DNA of 64,000 bases. It comes from Ruegeria sp. R13_0 (GTDB lineage: Bacteria > Pseudomonadota > Alphaproteobacteria > Rhodobacterales > Rhodobacteraceae). The stretch is from the NCBI RefSeq assembly GCF_017743995.1, contig NZ_JAGHRB010000003.1, positions 1-64,000 on the forward strand, written 5' to 3'. The position numbers and the translations under genes were made by a program. Of this stretch, positions 35,862 to 44,298 are shown piece by piece. Each line of letters starts with the position of its first letter. Position 1 is the first letter of the stretch. The notes beneath the pieces are model-generated. The model worked only from the letters and a program-made list of their open reading frames with translations. It did not search any database and had not been told where the DNA came from.

Positions 35862-36218
35862 CTAGATCAGACCAATCAGCGCTACGGCCCAGGCGATCCC
35901 GGCGGCAATCGCGGTCAATGCAACGGCAGCACTCGCAGCATCTTTAGCCTGTCCCGCAAGCGGGTGATGATCGGTCGAGGTATAGTCAACCGCGCGTTCG
36001 ATGGCCGTGTTGAACAGCTCAGCCACAAGCACCAGAACACCCATGACAAGGATCAAACCACGCTCGGCCCCGCTTATCGGCAACCACACAGCCAGCACCG
36101 CCGAGATCAGGTTGGCATAGCCCCAGACGCGAAAGGAATACTCCTCCCGCCAGGTGGCGAGCAATCCTTGCCAGCTCCACTTGGTACGGTCCTTGAGGCG
36201 GGAAAAGAAATTGAGCAT
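35862..36218 (-). CDS. dgkA: Diacylglycerol kinase, DgkA type
   Basis: The 118-residue trimeric inner-membrane kinase phosphorylates diacylglycerol released during periplasmic glucan or LPS modification. It has three TM segments and the signature EEYSFRVWGYANLI with ELFNTAIERAVDYTSTDHHP, carrying the catalytic and metal-binding Glu residues, and AKDAASAAV. ATG 36218 matches the family start; the longer open frame runs through the neighbouring terminator and is rejected. Confidence 0.94.
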   Translation of the reverse strand: MLNFFSRLKDRTKWSWQGLLATWREEYSFRVWGYANLISAVLAVWLPISGAERGLILVMGVLVLVAELFNTAIERAVDYTSTDHHPLAGQAKDAASAAVALTAIAAGIAWAVALIGLI

Positions 36219-36281
36219 GGGTCCTCGGGCGATTGCTGTCGTGCCGTTCTGAACCGTTGGCGCCTGCGGTGCAATGGGCAA

Positions 36282-36303
36282 GAAAAAACCGCCCCAAGGG
36301 CGG
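36282..36303 (-). terminator. Intrinsic terminator of the small lipoprotein gene
   Basis: CCGCCC (36289-36294) and GGGCGG (36298-36303) form a compact stem with loop CAA. The minus-strand transcript continues into TTTTTTC. It lies about 55 bases beyond the lipoprotein stop. Confidence 0.85.
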
Positions 36304-36357
36304 CAAAAACTCCGTTGGATGTGCAGACGGCCCGCATCGGGGCCGCCTGCAAAAACC

Positions 36358-36543
36358 TTATTGTACCGGGTTACAGACAGTCTGGCCTGCTTCGGTTGTT
36401 GCCAGCTCATACCCGCCCGGGCAGCTTGGCGTGCCAGCTTTGTCATAGCTCGGCTGAACAAATACGGGGGTCGGTTCTTCCTGCTGCGCACAGGCAGTCA
36501 GGATCAGGGCAAATGCACCAACGGCGGCGAACTTCAGTTTCAT
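36358..36543 (-). CDS. Small lipoprotein
   Basis: The 61-residue protein has a lipoprotein signal with lipobox LTAC (Cys near residue 17). It is followed by a short mature region of about 45 residues with two Cys (PSCPGG, TVCNP) that could form a disulfide. AAAGGA stands 9 bases before ATG 36543, which favours this start over two ATGs just upstream. The function is unknown. Confidence 0.8.
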   Translation of the reverse strand: MKLKFAAVGAFALILTACAQQEEPTPVFVQPSYDKAGTPSCPGGYELATTEAGQTVCNPVQ

Positions 36544-36772
36544 GTCCATCATTCCTTTATTACTTTGCTGATATTGCCCAATTTTCGGGGCCAGGACCAG
36601 AATACGGGCTGACAAGCAATCTGGCAACAGAATCAATCACAAAACCGTGAAACGCAGCGATTCCATGCCAGCATGATCGGCAATTTGCGACCTACGCGCC
36701 AAGACAGGCTACCTTTTTCGAAACTTAACCCTAGACTTTTTTCAGACATCAGCCAAAGGACGGAGTAGCCAC

Positions 36773-37015
36773 ATGTCTCAGCCCCCGATCATCGCCCAGG
36801 ACTCGCCCATTCCCGTCGAGGTCGAAGAAGGGAAAAGCTATTTCTGGTGCTCCTGCGGCCAGTCCAAGCGGCAACCTTTCTGCGATGGCTCCCACAAAGG
36901 CAGCACGTTCGAGCCGGTCAAATACACTGCTGAGGCCAGCAAAAAGGTGTTCTTCTGCGGGTGTAAACACACGTCCAAGCAACCCCTGTGCGACGGGTCG
37001 CATTCCAAACTCTGA
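36773..37015 (+). CDS. CDGSH iron-sulfur domain protein with two sites
   Basis: The 80-residue protein contains two CDGSH-type 3Cys-1His motifs: Cys26, Cys28, Cys37, His41 and Cys62, Cys64, Cys73, His77, each ending CDGSH. Each should bind a [2Fe-2S] cluster, as in mitoNEET-like proteins and bacterial tandem forms. It may act in electron or cluster transfer. AAAGGACGGAG precedes the ATG. It ends 23 bases from a convergent four-Cys protein gene. Confidence 0.92.
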   Translation: MSQPPIIAQDSPIPVEVEEGKSYFWCSCGQSKRQPFCDGSHKGSTFEPVKYTAEASKKVFFCGCKHTSKQPLCDGSHSKL

Positions 37016-37038
37016 TTGGCAGGTCAGGTCCTGAGCCC

Positions 37039-37287
37039 TCAGGCCTGTTCGGTCTGCGCGGCCTTGAGCGCGGCGAATTTCGCCCGATTCGGACAGGTCT
37101 GCGGTGCGTCTGCGCCCGCGGCCTGCCGATCCATCCATTCGGGGCAATCCTGCGCAGATGCGCACCCTCGGCAGAACTGGATCATCTCGGCCCATTCCTC
37201 TTGGCTGAGCTTGCCGGACCGATGCGCCTGAACAAGGTCTGCGCCGGTTGTCTGCCCCATGCGCAGGACCAGACGAAAATGGGTCAT
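37039..37287 (-). CDS. DUF6455-like four-cysteine protein (copy 1)
   Basis: The 82-residue soluble protein has four Cys at 39, 42, 48 and 65 in the pattern CxxC-x5-C-x16-C. Its paralogue directly upstream has the identical pattern, and both share an N-terminal helix ending near an acidic DL. The spacing suggests a zinc or iron-sulfur site. GGGAAAC before ATG 37287 decides the start over an ATG 21 bases upstream. The function is unknown; small Cys proteins of this kind are common in Rhodobacteraceae. Confidence 0.8.
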   Translation of the reverse strand: MTHFRLVLRMGQTTGADLVQAHRSGKLSQEEWAEMIQFCRGCASAQDCPEWMDRQAAGADAPQTCPNRAKFAALKAAQTEQA

Positions 37288-37322
37288 GATGTTTCCCAGA
37301 TGCGGCATCCTATTAATCCGCG

Positions 37323-37574
37323 CTAGGGCATCAGTTTATGCAGCAAGTCTTTGTTGCGGCAGTATTCAGGGGTCCGGCTTAGAGACGACGCTTGAGCCAG
37401 CAGCGTTTGGCAATTGTCGGGATTGGGGCAATCGGTGCAGCGCAGTACCGCCTCTGAGAGCTGGTCCATGGACACATCGCCCCGGATCGTGGCTTCCTCC
37501 AGATCGATATCCAGCATGTTTGCCATGTCGTCCACCAAACCGGCATGCAATCGCAGTGATTTCAGGCTGGGCAT
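37323..37574 (-). CDS. DUF6455-like four-cysteine protein (copy 2)
   Basis: The 83-residue protein has Cys at 46, 49, 55 and 72, the same CxxC-x5-C-x16-C spacing as the neighbouring copy. The two genes are in tandem on the same strand, 35 bases apart, consistent with an old duplication. AAAGGA precedes ATG 37574. It is expected to bind a metal or cluster; the function is unknown. Confidence 0.8.
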   Translation of the reverse strand: MPSLKSLRLHAGLVDDMANMLDIDLEEATIRGDVSMDQLSEAVLRCTDCPNPDNCQTLLAQASSLSRTPEYCRNKDLLHKLMP

Positions 37575-37642
37575 GTTGCGTCCTTTCCCTGTGGCGCTGG
37601 CAAACAGGGTAGCAAGCATGGGCCAAAGGACTTTGATTCAGG

Positions 37643-38011
37643 TCAAGTTGGGGCGCTGATCCGGTCCAGATAGGCGCGCGTGGCGTCCTGAACGCGACGA
37701 AAGCGGTCTCCACCCAATTTCTTGCCACCATACCAGCGGGTGACGATGATCACGTGATTGCGCAGGCCTTCACGCTCCAACATACGTAAGATCACCATAC
37801 CAGCGCCGCTTTCGCCATCGTCCGCCTTTAGTCCGCCAGTCGGCAAAACCGCTGCCCATGTATTATGCGTGGCCTTGGCATAGCTTTTGTCCGAACGCAG
37901 CGCGTCCAGCACCGCATCAATCTCGGCCCGCGATTCGACATGTGCGCCCGACACCGCGTATTTCGAGCCCCGATCCGTCAGAACGACCCCCATCCGCAAC
38001 ACATCCGTCAT
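37643..38011 (-). CDS. YigZ/IMPACT (UPF0029) family protein
   Basis: The 122-residue protein is the UPF0029 domain with DDGESGAGMVILRMLE and the family hallmark TRWYGGKKLGGDRF. In E. coli YigZ and eukaryotic IMPACT this domain is followed by a second domain, which is absent here, so this is the short form. Its role in bacteria is unclear; IMPACT acts in translational control. The start overlaps the stop of the M48 lipoprotein gene by 4 bases. Confidence 0.88.
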   Translation of the reverse strand: MTDVLRMGVVLTDRGSKYAVSGAHVESRAEIDAVLDALRSDKSYAKATHNTWAAVLPTGGLKADDGESGAGMVILRMLEREGLRNHVIIVTRWYGGKKLGGDRFRRVQDATRAYLDRISAPT

Positions 38012-38709
38012 TGGGTCAATCCAAGCTGCCGGGCCGTTTCCTGAACGATCTGCACGCGCTGCGCGTTGGGTGGATGTGTGCTGAGGAACTTGTCAGCGGG
38101 ATCCGGAATGCGGTCGAAGTACTTGGCACCGACCAAGGGGTTATACCCGGCATTGTAGGTGATAATGGTACCAAGTTGATCCGCCTCAAGCTCGAAGGCT
38201 TGGACATAGGCCTGCACGCCCACTTTAGCACCCAGTTTCTGCGCCTGTTCAATCTCGGCGTCGCTGCCGCCGCGAAGCCGCGCCAGGTCTCCGAATTTCG
38301 CGGCACTGGCGCTGGCATTTTCGCTTTGACGGGCGATATGACTCAGAACGTGATGGGCTGCCTCATGGCCCATGACAAAGGCCAGCTCATCTGCGTTCTG
38401 GGCAGACTGGATCATCGAGCGGGTAAAAATGATCACCGGCTGTTTTTTGTCGTCCAGCGTCTGAAACGCATTGGCCGGAGCCTTTGGGTTCAAGTCCACC
38501 AGAATTCGAAAGTCGCAGTTCTGACCCCTTGAGGCACGCAGACATTGCGCGCGTGCTTCGTCACCGATTGCCCGGCTCACCTCGCGGAAGGTCACAACCG
38601 TCACGGGCGCGTCCGAGGCCTCCCATTCGGCGACGGACTGCTCACGCAGGGTTTCCGCGCTGCATGCCGCCAGAAACAGTGCAATCACCAGAAGAATGAG
38701 TCGACGCAT
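38008..38709 (-). CDS. M48-family metallopeptidase lipoprotein
   Basis: The 233-residue protein begins with a lipoprotein signal (LFLAAC, lipobox Cys16) and has the zinc motif HEAAH at 115-119, plus the third-ligand region FELEADQLG typical of M48 (BepA/LoiP-like) proteases. It should act at the periplasmic face of the envelope in quality control of outer-membrane proteins. It is first in a two-gene operon, coupled to the YigZ-like gene by an ATGA overlap. Confidence 0.92.
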   Translation of the reverse strand: MRRLILLVIALFLAACSAETLREQSVAEWEASDAPVTVVTFREVSRAIGDEARAQCLRASRGQNCDFRILVDLNPKAPANAFQTLDDKKQPVIIFTRSMIQSAQNADELAFVMGHEAAHHVLSHIARQSENASASAAKFGDLARLRGGSDAEIEQAQKLGAKVGVQAYVQAFELEADQLGTIITYNAGYNPLVGAKYFDRIPDPADKFLSTHPPNAQRVQIVQETARQLGLTQ

Positions 38710-38829
38710 CAGGTTTCCTTCAAGCGGTCAGGCCTTAAGGGGAACATAGCGCGCGCATGACGACACGACCATACCCGGATCGCGCCCAAACGACTTGCAT
38801 TGCAGGGCGGTCGCGCGCACTCTGATCTC

Positions 38830-39069
38830 ATGTTTTCGATTGAGCATGAATTCGACTCGACGGTGATCACTCTGGTGGATGAAGGCGACAAGCCTTTGAA
38901 CGAGGACGTGGTCATCAACAGCTTCGCGGAATGTGTAACGTTGGAGCAATTTGACCCCCGCACCGGTGAGGTCCAGAAGATAACGCTGTCGCCTGAACAG
39001 GTGCGTGATCTGGCAGCCGCGCTAGACCTGCCCGAAGGCGTCTATCAGATTCGCGAAACGCAGGATTAA
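38830..39069 (+). CDS. Conserved small acidic protein of unknown function
   Basis: The 79-residue soluble protein is rich in Asp and Glu, has no signal peptide or TM segment, and contains a central Cys (FAECVTLEQFD) and a C-terminal helix (SPEQVRDLAAALDLPEGV). I do not recognise it. ATG 38830 starts the compact acidic domain; an in-frame ATG 30 bases upstream looks like read-in. It is divergent from the M48 lipoprotein gene. Confidence 0.65.
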   Translation: MFSIEHEFDSTVITLVDEGDKPLNEDVVINSFAECVTLEQFDPRTGEVQKITLSPEQVRDLAAALDLPEGVYQIRETQD

Positions 39070-39256
39070 GGCCCTCGAAGCGCGCGCATGGACGGCGACA
39101 CGCCGATGCCTTAGATATCCCAAATGTAGCCATTCAAACCCCTTTTCTGTAGGCCCCACTGTCCGGCCGGAAAAGACCCAGCGAACTTGCCCTGCCCCTT
39201 GAAACCCAAGCCGTGGCAACCAAAATACAAACCGCTGATGTAAAGGAAGTTAACAT

Positions 39257-39835
39257 ATGTCCCTGAAAAACCCCGCCGCGCTGGAATTTCTGCAGGCGCG
39301 CCGCTCTCGTCCGGCGAAAACGCTGATCGCACCGGCTCCGACGCGGGATGAGCTGGTGCCGCTGTTGACCGCAGCCGCACGCAGCCCTGATCATGGCAAG
39401 CTAGAGCCTTGGCGGTTCATTGTGTTGGAAAGAGGCGCCATGGCGCGTCTGGCCAGCCTGACCGAGGAATGCGGCACCGCTTTGGGCAAAAGCCCCGAAG
39501 ACATCGCAAAGGCCCGCAGCCAGTTCGACTTGGGACATCTGGCCGTGGCCGTGATTGAGGTTCAGAAGCCTTCCGAAAAAATCCCCGCCATCGAACAGAC
39601 CTATTCGGCGGGCGCGGTCTGTCTTGCGCTGTTGAACGCGGCATTGGCCGCAGGATGGGGCGCCAACTGGCTGTCCGGCTGGCAGACCCATGACCGTGTC
39701 TTCTGCCAGAAAGCATTTGGTCTCGCCGACAATGAAAGCGTCGCGGGCCTGATTCACATCGCCACCGAAGGCAGCGCCCCGCCCGAGCGCCCTCGGCCCG
39801 ATGTTTTCGCCCTGACGGAATGGGTCGCGGAATGA
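39257..39835 (+). CDS. Nitroreductase-family protein, YdjA-like
   Basis: The 192-residue FMN-dependent oxidoreductase homologue has the family elements RRSRP at the N-terminus, AAARSPDHGKLEPWRFIVLE, and GAVCLALLNAALAAGWGANWLSG. The length and DHGKLEPWR fit the small YdjA subgroup, whose natural substrates are unknown. AAAGGAAG precedes the ATG. It overlaps the EI24 gene by ATGA. Confidence 0.9.
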   Translation: MSLKNPAALEFLQARRSRPAKTLIAPAPTRDELVPLLTAAARSPDHGKLEPWRFIVLERGAMARLASLTEECGTALGKSPEDIAKARSQFDLGHLAVAVIEVQKPSEKIPAIEQTYSAGAVCLALLNAALAAGWGANWLSGWQTHDRVFCQKAFGLADNESVAGLIHIATEGSAPPERPRPDVFALTEWVAE

Positions 39836-40524
39836 TCATCCTCAACGCGTTTTTTGCGGCGCTGGGTCAGATCGGAGACCCAAAATTCCGCTCGGTCCTG
39901 TTTCGAGGTATCGGGCTCACCATCCTGTTGTTGATCCTCGCCTGCGCGGGCGCGATCTGGTTCATCAATTCGCTATCCGGCAACGAGATTTCACTGCCTT
40001 TCGTCGGCACGGTTTCGTGGTTGAATGACGTGCTGAATTACTCGGGCATTTTTCTGGTGCTGGTGTTGCCGGTGTTCCTGATGGTGCCGGTCGCCTCGGC
40101 CATCACCTCAATCTTTCTCGAGGACGTGGCACAGGCCGTCGAGGACAAGCATTATCCAACCCTGCCCAAAGCCCCAAGGATACCGGTATCCGAGGCCATC
40201 ATGGATGGGTTGGGCTTTTTGGGCGTTCTGATTGTGGCCAATATTCTTGCGCTGATCCTCTACGCGATCTTCCCACCCTTCGCGCCCTTCATTTTCTGGG
40301 CGATGAACGGTTTTCTGCTGGGGCGAGAGTATTTTACGCTGGCAGCGATGCGCCGCTTGGGTCGTGACGGGGCACGCAAGCTACGCGCCAAACACGTCAC
40401 CACAATCTGGGCCGCAGGAACGCTGATGGCGATCCCGCTTTCCGTTCCTTTGGTGAACCTGGTGATCCCAATCCTCGGGGCGGCCACGTTCACCCATATC
40501 TATCACAAGCTTTCGGGAACCTGA
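39832..40524 (+). CDS. EI24/CysZ-like membrane protein
   Basis: The 230-residue polytopic protein has about five to six TM segments and belongs to the EI24 (CysZ-like) group, shown by FLEDVAQAVEDKHYP and the C-terminal GREYFTLAAMRRLG. CysZ is a sulfate channel in some bacteria; sulfate transport is not shown here. It is translationally coupled to the nitroreductase gene (ATGA) and convergent with the DUF1467 gene after 2 bases. Confidence 0.86.
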   Translation: MIILNAFFAALGQIGDPKFRSVLFRGIGLTILLLILACAGAIWFINSLSGNEISLPFVGTVSWLNDVLNYSGIFLVLVLPVFLMVPVASAITSIFLEDVAQAVEDKHYPTLPKAPRIPVSEAIMDGLGFLGVLIVANILALILYAIFPPFAPFIFWAMNGFLLGREYFTLAAMRRLGRDGARKLRAKHVTTIWAAGTLMAIPLSVPLVNLVIPILGAATFTHIYHKLSGT

Positions 40525-40526
40525 GG

Positions 40527-40799
40527 TCAGCGCGGTTCCAGCTGGTTCAACCAGTCGAAGTCGCGCACAGAAATCGCGCCTGATAGGATGATCCCGGCGA
40601 TGATCGCCCACAGAACGATCGAAATGCCGGTGGTGATCCACATCTTCTTTTTCATGTGATGCTCTTCCGGCGCACCCGCATGGGTGCCCGGAACGATATC
40701 CCCCAGATCGCCCTGCGTCTTGATACGAATAGGCAGAACGATCAGCAGCGTCATGAACCAAATGACAGCAAACAGAACCAAAGCGGCAGTGATAGTCAT
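40527..40799 (-). CDS. DUF1467 family membrane protein
   Basis: The 90-residue protein has two TM segments (LVLFAVIWFMTLLIVLP and IVLWAIIAGIILSGAIS) separated by a polar region with TQGDLGDIVPGTHAGAPE, the DUF1467 signature. It follows the methylmalonyl-CoA epimerase gene by 21 bases on the same strand, a pairing common in alphaproteobacteria. The role is unknown. Confidence 0.9.
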   Translation of the reverse strand: MTITAALVLFAVIWFMTLLIVLPIRIKTQGDLGDIVPGTHAGAPEEHHMKKKMWITTGISIVLWAIIAGIILSGAISVRDFDWLNQLEPR

Positions 40800-40820
40800 G
40801 TCAGGCCCTCCGGGCTGGTG

Positions 40821-41225
40821 TTAGACCTGCTCCAACTCGACCAGGCAACCGTTGAAGTCTTTGGGGTGCAGGAACAGCACCGGTTTGCCATGGGCACCGA
40901 TCTTGGGTTCACCCGAGCCTAGCACACGCGCGCCGGTTTCTTTCAGGTGGTCACGCGCGGCGATGATATCGTCGACCTCGTAGCAGACGTGGTGGATACC
41001 TCCGGCGGGGTTCTTTTCCAGAAACCCGTTGATCGGGCTGTTATCACCCAGCGGGTACAGAAGCTCGATCTTCGTGTTGGGCAGTTCGATGAAGACAACC
41101 GTCACACCATGATCGGGTTCATCCTGAGGCGCGCCCACCTTGGCGCCCAGCGCATTGCGGTATTGATCCGATGCGGCCTCAAGGTCCGGAACGGCGATGG
41201 CAACGTGGTTCAGGCGTCCAATCAT
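40821..41225 (-). CDS. mce: Methylmalonyl-CoA epimerase
   Basis: The enzyme converts (S)- to (R)-methylmalonyl-CoA in propionyl-CoA degradation and the ethylmalonyl-CoA pathway. The 134-residue vicinal-oxygen-chelate protein has the metal-binding His near the start (LNHVAIAV), HVCYEVDD, and the C-terminal VLFLHPKDFNGCLVELEQ with the metal Glu. Length and termini are typical. Confidence 0.95.
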   Translation of the reverse strand: MIGRLNHVAIAVPDLEAASDQYRNALGAKVGAPQDEPDHGVTVVFIELPNTKIELLYPLGDNSPINGFLEKNPAGGIHHVCYEVDDIIAARDHLKETGARVLGSGEPKIGAHGKPVLFLHPKDFNGCLVELEQV

Positions 41226-41360
41226 GATAGTCTCCTCTGTCCTGCGTTGCTTGGGTTATGGGGGCTGCCCGGTCAAAGAACAAGTGCGCCAAATTGCCCG
41301 TTAACCCTGTGTTAGCCAGAAGTTCCTAGCGTGAGGCATCTGCTGGATAGGAGAGCTGCC

Positions 41361-42077
41361 ATGGACGATTCGGGACCATTGACCACCATTGCCACACCCA
41401 CCGCGACCCGGCCGTTGCGGGGACAGACCATTCTGGTTGTCGAAGACAGCCGATACTCTTGCGACGTGATCCGCCTGATGTGCCTGCACAGTGGCGCGCG
41501 CATCCGGCGCGCAGATTGCCTGAAATCGGCACGGCGTCACCTGCAGATCTATCGCCCCTCGATCGTCGTCGTGGATATGGGGCTGCCGGATGGCTCGGGC
41601 GCCGATCTGATTGCCGAACTGACGCAGGCCACCCCTCGGATCGGCGTAATCCTTGGCATGTCCGGCGAAGACTGCACCCGTGAACAGGCGATGCAGGCTG
41701 GTGCAGATGGATTTCTGGATAAACCAATCAAATCCATGGCCTTCTTTCAAAGAACCATTCTCGAGCTGCTGCCCGAAGAACGCCGCCCCAGCGAGCTGCA
41801 CGCGGTCCGGGATGAGCAGATCCATCCCGACCCCCTCGCCTATCAGGACGACATGGCCCATATCGCCGATGTGCTGGCCAGTCCGAATGATCACCGCACG
41901 CTGGATTATGCAGCCCAGTTTCTCGGCAGCGTCGCGCGTGAGGCCAATGATCTGGTCTTGATCAAGGCGGCAAAGGACCTTGCAGCTTCGCGCTCCGAGG
42001 GCACGCCGATCACAGCGCGCGCCGCGCAAGTTGCCGGGATTGTTCAAGACAGATTGCAGCAGAAAGAGGCTATCTGA
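41361..42077 (+). CDS. Response regulator with unknown C-terminal region
   Basis: The 238-residue protein has a receiver domain in about residues 20-140 with acidic pair Glu28-Asp29 (VVEDS), phospho-acceptor Asp72 (VVVDMGLPDG) and Lys in FLDKPI. The C-terminal 95 residues are helical and have no DNA-binding or enzymatic motif I recognise. AGGAGAG before ATG 41361 decides the start over an upstream in-frame ATG. No histidine kinase gene is adjacent, so it is an orphan regulator. It is divergent from mce. Confidence 0.85.
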   Translation: MDDSGPLTTIATPTATRPLRGQTILVVEDSRYSCDVIRLMCLHSGARIRRADCLKSARRHLQIYRPSIVVVDMGLPDGSGADLIAELTQATPRIGVILGMSGEDCTREQAMQAGADGFLDKPIKSMAFFQRTILELLPEERRPSELHAVRDEQIHPDPLAYQDDMAHIADVLASPNDHRTLDYAAQFLGSVAREANDLVLIKAAKDLAASRSEGTPITARAAQVAGIVQDRLQQKEAI

Positions 42078-42078
42078 A

Positions 42079-42198
42079 TTGATCACCGCCTATTTCATCA
42101 CCGCATCTTTGTTGTGTTTGTGGATGTACCGACAGGCCCGCAACTCGGCTCAGGCCATCCGGGCGAAACGGGTCGGGGTGGCCAATCCTCTGGACTAA
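42079..42198 (+). CDS. Possible 39-residue single-TM protein (TTG start)
   Basis: Directly after the response regulator stop, a frame opening with TTG encodes 39 residues: one TM helix (about residues 2-15, ending LCLWMYRQ) and a basic tail. AGAGG lies about 11 bases upstream of TTG, and the one-base spacing suggests coupling. It has no ATG and I recognise no homologue, so it may be spurious. Confidence 0.4.
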   Translation: MITAYFITASLLCLWMYRQARNSAQAIRAKRVGVANPLD

Positions 42199-42445
42199 AG
42201 CGTGGCAGGGTATTCGTGTCACAGGTTTAACCCGAAGCGATCTAGGCCAGGTTTGCCTGACGCGCTGAGCGACGCCAACGTCCCGAGAAGGTCACTGGCA
42301 TATCAGGGGATTGAGGTGGCGAGACAGAACCGAAATACAAACGCAGTCTTGCCCCAATGATCGGCGCGATCAGGTGAAACGAAGCAATTGCTTGGTTTCG
42401 CCCACTCAAACGCAAACCGCCCGCTAAAAGCGGGCGGCTGTTTCT
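42199..42445. other. Intergenic region with repeat-like segments
   Basis: These 247 bases between convergent genes hold no convincing gene. They contain AAGCGATCTAG (42235-42245), shared exactly with the inverted-repeat element at 20407-20417, a small CAGG-TTTG-CCTG hairpin soon after, and the aspS terminator at the right end. Confidence 0.5.
42417..42437. terminator. Terminator of aspS (bidirectional)
   Basis: CCGCCCGCT (42417-42425) pairs perfectly with AGCGGGCGG (42429-42437) around AAA. The minus-strand transcript continues TTTGCGTTTG just after aspS; the plus strand continues TGTTTCTTT, so it can stop both directions. Confidence 0.85.
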
Positions 42446-44221
42446 TTAATCCTGCGGGATAATGCGAAGCCCCAGCTCCATCAATTGATCCGAGCTTGGA
42501 TCGGACGGCGCATCCATCATCAAATCTTCGGCGCGTTGGTTCATCGGGAACATCATGACCTCGCGAATGTTGGCTTCATCCGCCAGTAGCATCACGATCC
42601 GGTCGATGCCCGCAGCACAGCCACCGTGCGGCGGCGCGCCATAGTGGAACGCGTTGAACAGGGCCCCAAAGCGGGATTTGACCTCATCCGCGCCATAGCC
42701 TGCCAGTTCAAAGGCTTTCAGCATGATTTCCGGTTTGTGGTTCCGGATCGCGCCCGAAACCAGCTCATACCCGTTACAAGCCAGATCGTACTGATAACCG
42801 CGCACGTCCAGCGGATTGCCGTTCAGCGCCTCTATACCGCCTTGCGGCATCGAGAACGGGTTGTGTTCAAAGTCGATCGCGCCGGTTTCTTCGTCCTGCT
42901 CGTAGATCGGGAAATCCACGATCCAGGCAAAGGCGAAACGATCTTTCTCGGTCAGGCCAAGTTCCTCACCGATCACATCACGCGCCTTGCCGGCGACCTT
43001 TTCAAAAGCTTTCGGCTTGCCACCCAGGAAGAACGCGGCATCGCCGATACCCAGACCCAGTTGCTGACGGATCGCCTCGGTCCGTTCGGCGCCGATGTTC
43101 TTGGCCAACGGGCCAGCGGCCTCCATTCCTTCGCCCTGATCGCGCCAGAAGATGTAACCCATCCCCGGCAGACCCTCTTTCTGGGCGAACGCATTCATAC
43201 GGTCACAGAACTTGCGGCTACCGCCAGTCGGCGCTGGGATGGCGCGAATCTCGGTGCCTTCCTGCTCCAACAGCTTCGCGAAAATCGCGAAGCCAGACCC
43301 GCGGAAGTGGTCGGAGACCACTTGCATTTTAATAGGGTTCCGAAGGTCGGGCTTGTCGCTTCCATACCAAAGCGCCGCGTCCTTGTAGGAAATCTGCGGC
43401 CAGTCCTGATCAACCTTGCGGCCGCCACCAAACTCTTCAAACACGCCAGCCAGAACGGGCTGAATCGTGTCGAACACGTCCTGCTGTTCAACAAAGGACA
43501 TTTCGAGGTCGAGCTGGTAGAAATCCGTCGGCGAACGATCTGCGCGCGGGTCTTCGTCACGGAAGCACGGCGCGATCTGGAAATACTTATCAAAGCCCGA
43601 CACCATGATCAGCTGTTTGAACTGCTGCGGGGCCTGCGGCAGCGCGTAGAATTTGCCCGGGTGCAGACGCGAGGGCACAAGGAAGTCGCGCGCGCCTTCG
43701 GGCGACGAGGCGGTGATGATCGGCGTCTGATACTCGCGGAAGCCCTGATCCCACATGCGGCGACGCATCGAGGCCACAACGTCCGAACGCAGGGTCATGT
43801 TCTGTTGCATCGCCTCGCGGCGCAGGTCGAGGTAGCGATAGCGCAGGCGGGTTTCCTCGGGGTATTCCTGATCGCCGAACACCATAAGCGGCAGCTCGTC
43901 GGCGGCGCCCAGAACCTCTAGCTCGCGCACGTAAACTTCGATCTCGCCGGTGGGCAGTTTCGGGTTCACAAGATCGGCATCACGCGCTTTTACAGTGCCG
44001 TCGATGCGGATACACCATTCCGAGCGCACTTTCTCTAGCTCGGCAAAAGCCGCGCTGTCGCCGTCGCACAGAACTTGTGTCACTCCGAAATGGTCGCGCA
44101 GATCGATGAACAGCACACCGCCGTGATCTCGGACACGATGCACCCAACCGGACAGGCGGACGGTTTCACCGACATTGGCGGCGGTCAGAGCGGCGCAGGT
44201 GTGGCTGCGATAGGCGTGCAT
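42446..44221 (-). CDS. aspS: Aspartyl-tRNA synthetase
   Basis: This class II synthetase charges tRNA-Asp, and in bacteria lacking AsnRS also tRNA-Asn. The 591-residue bacterial-type enzyme has an N-terminal OB-fold anticodon domain ([23 protein letters not shown] begins near residue 22), class II motif 2 ([19 protein letters not shown]), a GAD insertion domain and motif 3 ([12 protein letters not shown]). It is monocistronic with a good promoter and terminator. Confidence 0.97.
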   Translation of the reverse strand: MHAYRSHTCAALTAANVGETVRLSGWVHRVRDHGGVLFIDLRDHFGVTQVLCDGDSAAFAELEKVRSEWCIRIDGTVKARDADLVNPKLPTGEIEVYVRELEVLGAADELPLMVFGDQEYPEETRLRYRYLDLRREAMQQNMTLRSDVVASMRRRMWDQGFREYQTPIITASSPEGARDFLVPSRLHPGKFYALPQAPQQFKQLIMVSGFDKYFQIAPCFRDEDPRADRSPTDFYQLDLEMSFVEQQDVFDTIQPVLAGVFEEFGGGRKVDQDWPQISYKDAALWYGSDKPDLRNPIKMQVVSDHFRGSGFAIFAKLLEQEGTEIRAIPAPTGGSRKFCDRMNAFAQKEGLPGMGYIFWRDQGEGMEAAGPLAKNIGAERTEAIRQQLGLGIGDAAFFLGGKPKAFEKVAGKARDVIGEELGLTEKDRFAFAWIVDFPIYEQDEETGAIDFEHNPFSMPQGGIEALNGNPLDVRGYQYDLACNGYELVSGAIRNHKPEIMLKAFELAGYGADEVKSRFGALFNAFHYGAPPHGGCAAGIDRIVMLLADEANIREVMMFPMNQRAEDLMMDAPSDPSSDQLMELGLRIIPQD

Positions 44222-44255
44222 GGAATATCCCTTCGGGCGCAGAATTCGTCGCGCC

Positions 44256-44284
44256 GATACACCCTGTCAGGCTTGGAAAGTCAA
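44256..44284 (-). promoter_or_regulatory. Sigma-70-like promoter for aspS
   Basis: On the minus strand TTGACT (44279-44284) and TGTATC (44256-44261) are separated by 17 bases, with the -10 ending 34 bases before the aspS ATG. Confidence 0.55.
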
Positions 44285-44298
44285 GGCGGGTCGCGCCG

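Noticed and set aside
36219-36491. A 91-codon N-terminal extension of DgkA
   Set aside because: It would cross the intrinsic terminator of the lipoprotein gene, and DgkA proteins are about 120 residues.
42626-43921. A 431-codon open frame on the plus strand
   Set aside because: It is opposite aspS and has no recognisable protein features; GC-rich codon bias keeps the complementary frame open.
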